Translations under genes and position numbers: made by a program
Part shown: positions 57,222-64,000 of the stretch, in pieces
How the letters are laid out: each line of letters begins with the position of its first letter
Position numbering within the stretch: the stretch's first letter is position 1
Source of the DNA: Odontocerum albicorne
Taxonomy: Eukaryota > Arthropoda > Insecta > Trichoptera > Odontoceridae
Direction of reading: 5' to 3'
Assembly: GCA_949825065.1 (NCBI GenBank)
Contig: OX463847.1
Coordinates: 37,379,036 to 37,443,035, forward strand
DNA length: 64,000 nt
Notes under the pieces: model-generated
Database searches by the model: none
What the model was told of the DNA's origin: nothing
Seen by the model: only the letters and a program-made list of their open reading frames with translations

Positions 57222-57689
57222 ATAAGAAATACAAATTACACAATAATTGTTAAGCCGAAATAACAAATTCCCATTACTATAACTTAAAAAGTTTTTTCTG
57301 AAATGTTGAAGATGTCAATATTCGAGGCCTTATTCAAAAGTAACATCTCGGTTAATAAAGCAAGAGCACTAGGCAAGTTAGTTATACTTATTGCTAGTCT
57401 AAATATATCGATACATAGAGAGTCATATAGTTGTCCAGAACATAAAACCATACATTTTCCAAATATATTTGGATCGATGTTGCTCCTGTCAGCGTCAGTA
57501 AATTAAAAATATAAGAACAAACCCTCACATCCCTCCTCACGCTTAGAAGGTAGTATTCCAAAATACCTAAAATAAACTTTAAAGGATAGAGTGACGGGTA
57601 GAAACTGCACTCCCGTAAGTAGAGATATGTTATACATTTCTTTTGAACTTTCTCCTCCATTTGAGAGTAACGAATACTCCACATTAATG
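57222..57689. other. Intronic DNA without recognised features
   Basis: Overlapping open frames on both strands (57303-57506, 57394-57684) have no motif and are not supported. Confidence 0.45.
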
Positions 57690-57815
57690 AAGCTTTAAGA
57701 GCAAATCAGACTGGAATCTTTTTTAATAATATTGGGTACCAACGGGAATCGACCGTGCTATCTTCGGGTCGAAGGACAGGTGTCTTTCCAATTAAGTTAT
57801 ATAAGTCGTCACTAG
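57690..57815 (-). mobile_element. SINE family A, truncated tail
   Basis: Minus strand: head ACTTAATTGGAAAGACACCT, B-box-like CGGTCGATTCCCGTTGG, then AAAAGATTCCAGTCTGATTT. It ends before the LINE-type tail. Confidence 0.65.
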
Positions 57816-57865
57816 GCCATGGATATCGTAAGTTATTGTTATGCTAGTAAAATGAAGTTGTTATT

Positions 57866-57975
57866 TGTTTTATCAAACACTGTTTATTCCATTTTTTGTA
57901 ACGGTATAATCCTACCGGTTTCAAGACTTTCACCTCATCATCAGGGTAGCACAAACAATACTTGCTTGTATAAAA
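57866..57975 (-). repeat. Element Y fragment with hammerhead-like motif
   Basis: The minus strand reads GCTACCCTGATGATGAGGTG, AAAGTCTTGAAACCGG, TAGGATTATACCGTTAC, AATAAACAGTGTTTGATAAA. It contains CTGATGA and GAAAC separated by a short possible stem (GAGG/TCTT), then a CGGTA...TACCG hairpin. It is homologous to 41891-41975 and 40394-40475. Confidence 0.7.
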
Positions 57976-58282
57976 ATAAGTTTTTATAGAATGTAAAAGA
58001 GCAGTAGATCACCCAAGAAAAAGTTGGAGGAATCAAGTTGAGATATTATGTGACGAGTGGCTGGGACTGGACTGAGAAGAATAAATATTGACATAAGATA
58101 TGACACTGCTTCCTTATCTTTACATTAAACTTATATGTATTTAATTTGTTATTCGATTCGACAGATCAAACATTCCCTTTTCTCCATGATTTTGAAAAAA
58201 TGCACGATAAGTTCTATTCCATTATTACTAAGATAAATGAGCAATTTTTTACTATGGTAAAAGTAAGGAAAAATGGGCAAAC
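57976..58282. other. Intronic DNA downstream of exon a
   Basis: Contains AAACTTATATGTATTTAATT and other AT-rich sequence only; carries the donor of exon a at its right edge. Confidence 0.45.
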
Positions 58283-58380
58283 CTTAGAGTGCTTCCATTG
58301 GTGAAAATATAAAAGGCGACTTCTGATCTTTCCAACTGTAGCCTGGTGACCAACTTTCCCAGATCTGTTGCTCTGCTGAC
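58283..58380 (-). CDS. NIT-GC exon a (start of NIT-like domain)
   Basis: The acceptor TTTATTTTCAG precedes the exon and the donor is AAG|GTTTGC. The 98-nt exon enters in phase 0 and leaves in phase 2. It encodes VSRATDLGKLVTRLQLERSE followed by VAFYIFTNGSTLR. The pattern of a leucine-rich helix with LVxxLQxERSxxAFYIF is the hallmark first helix of NIT domains, which normally begin with a helix carrying an xLQxERxxxAxYI core. This is the most upstream exon seen; the remaining 5.6 kb to the window end contains only repeats and AT-rich DNA, so the N-terminus and any signal or first membrane segment lie beyond the window. Conservation-like GC content and codon use contrast sharply with the surrounding AT-rich intron. 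Confidence 0.88.
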
Positions 58381-58539
58381 CTGAAAATAAAGAAAGTTCT
58401 TTTTTTTAATTCATGGATCTTTTTTATAGATTACTTATGTTGACATCTGAATTATTTAATATAATGTTGAATTATGGCAAATAACACACAAACGATAACA
58501 AATAATGATAAAATAGCTGAGAAAAACCACTAAAATATG

Positions 58540-59862
58540 TATCATTGTCGATCCACTGCTGGATGAAAGTCTCCCCAAATTGACTCCAAATAGTTCGGTT
58601 TTTTGCTCGTTGGAGCCCTGTGATGATTTTTGCATCTATCCAGCGTACTTTTGGTCTTCTTCTGGGCCTCTGTATGCATCTTGGGCACCATCAGACGTCC
58701 ATCGGGAATCTGAAATTCTGGCTACGTGTCCGACTCATTGCCACTTCATTTGTTGCACATTGTTATTACCTCTTCTACCTTTGTTTTGTTGCAAATCCAG
58801 GTGTTTCGTAAACTGTCTCTTTTAGTACATCCCAACATTCATATCTCCATGCTACTTTGTGCGGTCTGGAGTTTTTTGTGTTCTTTGCTGTGAGCATCCA
58901 TGTCCACAGCCATACGTAATAACTGGGATAATACACTGGTTGTAGACCTTTCATTTCAAATATATTGGGAGATTACTTTCGAAGATGTTGTTCAAACGTC
59001 CAAATGAGCTTCATTCTAGTTTTGTCTTTCGTGTTACAATATTTTCTCCAATATGCCACCTACAAAGGAAATAATATGGCCCAAATGCACATATTCCTGG
59101 AAAAGTTCAAGAGGCTTTCCATTTATAATTATTGGTTTTGGGGTAGCAAAGCTGTTCATCATATATTTGGTTTTTTATATTCATTTTAAAACCAACTGCT
59201 TTACTGACCTCTGCCAATTCCTGCTCCTACAGTTGGTGCTGAAGATCATTCGGGTTTTGTGATAATATAACGGTATAGCCTGCAAATCTCAAATGGTTCA
59301 GGTATTTTCCGTCAATCACCAGGCCTTTATTGTCTCAACCTTTTTTAAAAAAAACTTCTTTACTGACCTCTGCCAATTCCTGCAGTTGGTGCGGAAGATC
59401 AATCGAGTTTTGTGATAATATAACGATATCGCTTGCAAATCTCAAATGGTTAGGTATTTTCCATCAATCACCAGGCCCTTATTATCCCATTCCAGTTTAT
59501 TAAATACATATTTAAGTATAGCTGTAAATAGTTTTGGGGAAATAGTATCTCCTTGACGAACTCCTTAACCAATTTGGAAGGTTTCGGAGAATTTGTGGAG
59601 ATGTATTTTTGCTGTTGCATCCTTATAGATGTTATTGAGCAATTTAATGTATGCATTCTCGATGCCTTGTGTTTTTAAAGCTTTTAGTATGGCAACTTTT
59701 TTAACCTAGTCAAATAACTTTTTGTAGTCCACAAAGGCTAGGCAAAGAAGAAGTTTGTATTCTTCACATAAATCTATTATTTCCCGCAGCACTTGAATAT
59801 AATCCAACGTACTGAGACCCTTCCTGAATCCAGTTTATTCGCGTGGCTGGTTCGTGCCAATT
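58540..59862 (-). mobile_element. RTE-clade LINE, minus copy, with internal duplication
   Basis: Collinear with 51330-52553 in reverse, from the 3' end (ATCATTGTCGATCCACTGCT on the plus strand) to the RT start near 59860. Motif C is doubly represented because about 160 bp is duplicated (59195-59340 and 59355-59495); one copy reads FAGY, the other FASD in place of FADD. Many stops. The short plus-strand frames here are antisense. Confidence 0.9.
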
Positions 59863-61289
59863 TCAGAACATTTTTTTTTTGGAAGAGATTGGCACATACG
59901 CCGGCTAGGTTATACTATGTATAGTAAAAGTGTAAAACAATTCAATAATATTGTGGGTAATCTTTTTGGTGTTGTGTATTTTGTTTTAAAAAACATTAAT
60001 TTTACTTGAGCGTAAAATTAAAAAAATATTCTTAGTGCTGTTTGTAAGAGAGAGAGTGAGAGTGTGTGTGTCATTAGTATTGTTAGTTTGCTGTTTGTTT
60101 ACAGAGCTAATAAAATCCAAAATTTATGAAAACAAGAACATGAAACTAACTGTCTAAACAATAAAAAACAGACAAAGTATGGTACCAACAATTTCCTGTT
60201 GCAAATAAGAATTCAGAAAAAATGGTCAATTTTTTTTATCAAGGCTAGGGCTTTTAGTGAGTTTGTGAAAAAGAAGAATTGTCTGTTGAAGTTTCTCTGA
60301 AACTAATTTAGATGTGAACTGTACCGCAAGATTGGATCAAAGACAAAGTAAATAACAAAGACCACCTCGAATTGTATCGGTGGAAACTTTAGAAATTAAC
60401 TTTGGTGAAAAAAATTCTCATCCAAGTTTTTTTTATGATCCAAATTCGCTTTATTCATTTCGAGGACTTATGCCCTCATCCTATAATAAAATGATCTCAA
60501 GGTTATAATGTTTAATATAAAAAAATATGTTTTTATAAAAACAGTATTATTTTCTACAAAAATATTATTTAATTTTTTTAAACAATATTTTTGCACAGCA
60601 AATCCACCATACGAAGACAAGGAGATAATAAGTATATTGGACAGGAAGGATGGATAGATATTTAAAAAAATCTATTTCCCCTTTTTTTCATAAATAGATA
60701 CGAAGTATTTCGTTTATGACATTAAGTAAATTCATATTTCTTTTACTTAAGTAATAATACAAATAGATTATGTATTTATGCGGAAACATAATCAGATTGA
60801 GAGATGAAAATACACATAAATTTGGCCAAACAACTTACTCAAGGAAATTATTCAAATTTCTTAAATGTACCGAAAGAGATTTTATCCAAAAAACTTGGAG
60901 ATTTATTCATTTAAAAAGGAATATAAAAATATCCTATTTCAAGGTAAATCTCAAGAATAAACAAAACTATAAATTTGACTTGACTTTTGAACGATTTCCT
61001 GATGTGCTCCAACCTTTACAATAACTAAGAAAAATCTTAAATAGTATGATTTATTTCAAAATATTCTAAAATACATTTCTTACTACCGCGCATTCTCACT
61101 CTTATAAATTATATCCTTAATATTTATTTTTGTTTTATTAACTGATTATTTGAAGTGTATTTTTTATTCTTTGTTCACTATCTAGAATGGATAAATAAAA
61201 TAAATAATAAATAATAGGTTTATTGATAGCAACATAGTATGTACAGATTATATTTAAATAACACTTCTAAAACACATAAATTGCAGATA
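59863..61289. other. Intronic DNA without recognised genes
   Basis: AT-rich, with a GA/GT run AGAGAGAGAGTGAGAGTGTG at 60050-60070. The plus-strand open frame 60770-61024 is lysine-rich from A-rich DNA and without motif. Confidence 0.5.
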
Positions 61290-62310
61290 ATACATTATTA
61301 AATACAGAAGCTATCGAAAGGTCTGGGCTTATCTAATAGCATCCCCTCGGCCAAGATACACCCTACCAATATAGGGCGAATCCAGCCACGAGGACACCAG
61401 ATGTTTTTCAGCGCACACCCTTGAACACGTAGAACAAGAATATATAAAAAAAATAAACACAGAAAATAAATAGATGACAAAAAAAATACATTCAAGAGTG
61501 AAGACACTAAAAGGTCCGGGCTCATCCCACAAACATTCCCCCGGCCGAGATACACCCCACCAATGTAGGGCGAGCCCGACCGCAAGGGCATCAGGGGGCT
61601 TCCATCCCACACCCACGCATATCTAGATTAAATAATAAATAGAAAAAAAAGAAAAAAACAAAAACGTATGGCAGAAAACAAAATAAAAAGTAAACCCACA
61701 TATACCACCTCAGGTTAACTGTCAGCAAGAACGAGAAAAAAAAAGAAAAGAAAAGCCTCAAAGGAGTCCAAATTTTACATAATGACAAATGGGAAGTAAG
61801 ATAGTTGAGACAACATTGAAATAGTTAGGCAGTAATACATTGAAATAGATAAGCAGTTTTAAAATAATTAATGAGGAAATAACGCACAAACACGTATGCG
61901 CAATCCTCGATTCACCACCAGCGAAAAGAGAGAAAAGAAAGAAAATAAGAAAAGAGAAGCAAACAAGAGACCCATTAACCACTGAGAAACCCATTAACCA
62001 CCCAGAAGATAACGCTTTAGAGCATCTCTGAAGGTATAACTATTCACCCGCTCCTTTAAGGCCTGGTGCAACTCATTCCAGCATTTGCTGGCTGAGTATG
62101 AGAAGTGATATAAGTGATAAAACACTGACTGAATTTTTTTAACGTAAATATTAGTGGACGCCGGACAAATGACAACTGAGACAACATGGTTGGACTAAGT
62201 TAATGTAATTGTGAAAGATTGATTGGTCAAGTGTAATTGATGGAGAGGAGGGAAAGGAATAATTGGCGTTCTTTTTTCTCTGCTTATTCTAGTAACGGAA
62301 TGGTGTAAAT
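61290..62310 (-). mobile_element. LINE 3' part (5'-truncated), third family
   Basis: The minus strand starts near 62300 with VTRISREKRTPIIPFPPLHQ, runs through a frameshifted stretch and ends HFSYSASKCWNELHQALKER, VNSYTFRDALKRYLLGG, stop near 61995. FSYSAxKxWNxLxxxLKE...TFRxALKxYLL is the C-terminus of Jockey/I-type ORF2. The 3' UTR contains two diverged copies of a 185-bp segment (GGTCTGGGCTTATC... at 61320 and GGTCCGGGCTCATC... at 61505, both with GATACACCCYACCAATRTAG). A fragment of the same UTR is at 38970-39090. Confidence 0.85.
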
Positions 62311-63235
62311 GGTATGTATGTATGATATATGTTTTTGACAGGGTCTTGGTTTTTAAGGATTTGTTTTTTTACGTAATAAAATCACTAAATTATAAAATTT
62401 TCATAACGATGTAAAACTATCAACACAAATAACATTAAAAAAAAAGGATAAAATAATTTTAAACAATAAAGCAAAAATATAAGTTGTTTGCGTTACCTCT
62501 CAGTGCTCAGATTGAAAGTCAATAATTTATAAATTAGATTTTTACTTATAAAAACTAAATGGATTAAAATAATTAAAAATTAAATACCTGAGTGACGATG
62601 GCAAATGATGCTTAACTTAATTTTTATAACTAACCGAACATAAATCTTAGAACAAAACTTTTTTTATATACATTAGAACTTATTTTGATTTAAAATACTT
62701 CGTTGAAAATGTTTTCCAAATTCGTTTAATATTTAAAGCAGTATTTACTTTACAAAACGACCAGAATTTCTTTACATAATGAATTTATTTCCATTAAGAT
62801 ATCCGAACAAAAACTTTAAATTTATCTTGATATTTAAATCATAATGAAAAAGGGTGTATTTTGTGGGGGAGGTTGAGGCTAAATGTTAAGCGATATGCAA
62901 ATTAATTACTTTGAAAAAAATGTGTACTAAATCCTCTAAAAATTCAGGAATCTTCGTATTCTATTTGGGCAAATATAATTTACCAGCTAACTGAACCCTT
63001 TTGTAACTTGTTTCGTTACAAATTTCGACTATATTTGAATATATTACAAAATATAATTTTTTCAATGCTTGGTGTTTCGTTATCCCCTATCTCGTAACGT
63101 TTCAAACAAAAGCCTCATATTATGCATAGCTAACGGTAGCAGAGTAGAACAATAGAAATTTAATGAAATCACAATAACATGAAAGGAACGATGGAAAGAT
63201 AGATAACCCAGGTAACCCAATTGGATTTAAAAAAA
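62311..63235. other. Intronic DNA without recognised features
   Basis: AT-rich; no signal recognised. Confidence 0.5.
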
Positions 63236-63240
63236 AAAAA

Positions 63241-63444
63241 CAATATAATATTATCTGATATGATCTCAGTACAAACTGAAATAGGCAAAAACAATATAAT
63301 ATTATCTGATATGATCTCAGTACAAACTGAAATAGGCAAAAACAATATAATATTATCTGATATGATCTCAGTACAAACTGAAATAGGCAAAAACAGTATA
63401 ATATCATCTGATATGATCTCAGTACAAACTGAAATAGGCAAAAC
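63241..63444. repeat. Minisatellite, 51-bp unit x4
   Basis: Four units with ATTATCTGATATGATCTCAG and TACAAACTGAAATAGGCAAA, 51 bp each. As 51 is a multiple of three, both strands show a 17-residue periodic open frame, which is an artefact. Confidence 0.97.
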
Positions 63445-64000
63445 CACGACTAAATTTAAGAAACATTTTATTATTCTTCACTCGAACACCGAACTAAACT
63501 CGAACATCGAGAGGATCAGAACAAGCTTGAAGATGATTGCCAATGTGCGGTCGAAACGAAGATTGCAAGATAACTGAACACCAAGTAGATCGGAACATGC
63601 TCAGACAAATACTTGATTAATGCCAATGATAGGGTGATTTCTATTGCCTTCCATTAGAAACACGTGGCACAACTAATTATTCATAATCCAAACACAGAAA
63701 CGATTGACTTTGGTGAAAAACTGGACACTAACATAAACATAAACTTAAAAGTGTACCTAAGAGGCAACAGTGACTTCAGCCTCGTTAATTGAGTTTTCGA
63801 GTTAAGAATCATCGGAAGATATACTCGTACACCAACTGACTGTTGTCGCAAATGTAAGCAAACCGCATAAAAAAATTCTCGTAGAACAACTCTTGCCTAG
63901 ACTGAGAAACTTTTCTTTGGTACCGTCGGAAAATGTGTTAAATTCAAAACGGATGAATGTTTGTGACTAAAAAACTAGGATTTTTGAGAGAACGATCGAC
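63445..64000. repeat. Dispersed repeat copy and AT-rich end
   Basis: 63560-63790 is related to 29996-30190 (see there). The rest to the window end shows no signal; no upstream exon of the cyclase was found. Confidence 0.5.

Overview
The window is nuclear DNA of an animal, almost certainly an insect. It has small GT-AG exons separated by very long AT-rich introns, mariner, Tigger, hAT and RTE elements, tRNA-derived SINEs and many satellites. There are no operons, prokaryotic-style genes or ribosome binding sites. I cannot fix the insect order from sequence alone.

Only one host gene is visible. It lies on the minus strand and runs through the whole window: seven coding exons, from 58,380 down to 1,752, join in one continuous reading frame of 277 codons. 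Four exons encode a NIT-type helical sensor region, one a membrane-spanning helix, one the coiled-coil linker of class III cyclases and one the start of a guanylate cyclase catalytic domain with the first metal-binding Asp. It is therefore a membrane guanylate cyclase with a NIT (nitrate/nitrite-sensor-like) ectodomain, the family called NIT-GC in annelids. The 5' end (above 58,380, outside the window) and most of the catalytic domain (below 1,752) are missing.

Everything else is intron and nearly all of it is repeats. 1-14 kb: TIR elements, antisense LINE 3' ends, a Tigger element split by a solo LTR, minisatellites. 14.2-27.5 kb: a large satellite of about 330-bp monomers with several orders of higher-order repeat, abutting a 200-base assembly gap. 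27.9-39 kb: a hAT remnant, a (TA)128 tract, a nearly intact mariner, palindromic elements, a 43-bp array, SINEs and a second Tigger. 40-50 kb: a Mos1-like mariner inside a foldback element that carries a hammerhead-like motif, a second solo LTR, and 60-bp and 35/22-bp arrays. 50-64 kb: two RTE retrotransposon copies, a perfect 70-bp palindrome, further SINE/MITE copies and a 5'-truncated LINE.

The relations between repeats are the most informative part. A SINE family shares its 3' tail with a LINE present here, one TE copy supplies the empty site for an insertion in its paralogue, and two different minisatellites grew out of different points of one non-autonomous element. I found no convincing second protein gene. 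The strongest candidates for something undescribed are the cyclase itself as an insect NIT-GC and the hammerhead-like foldback family.
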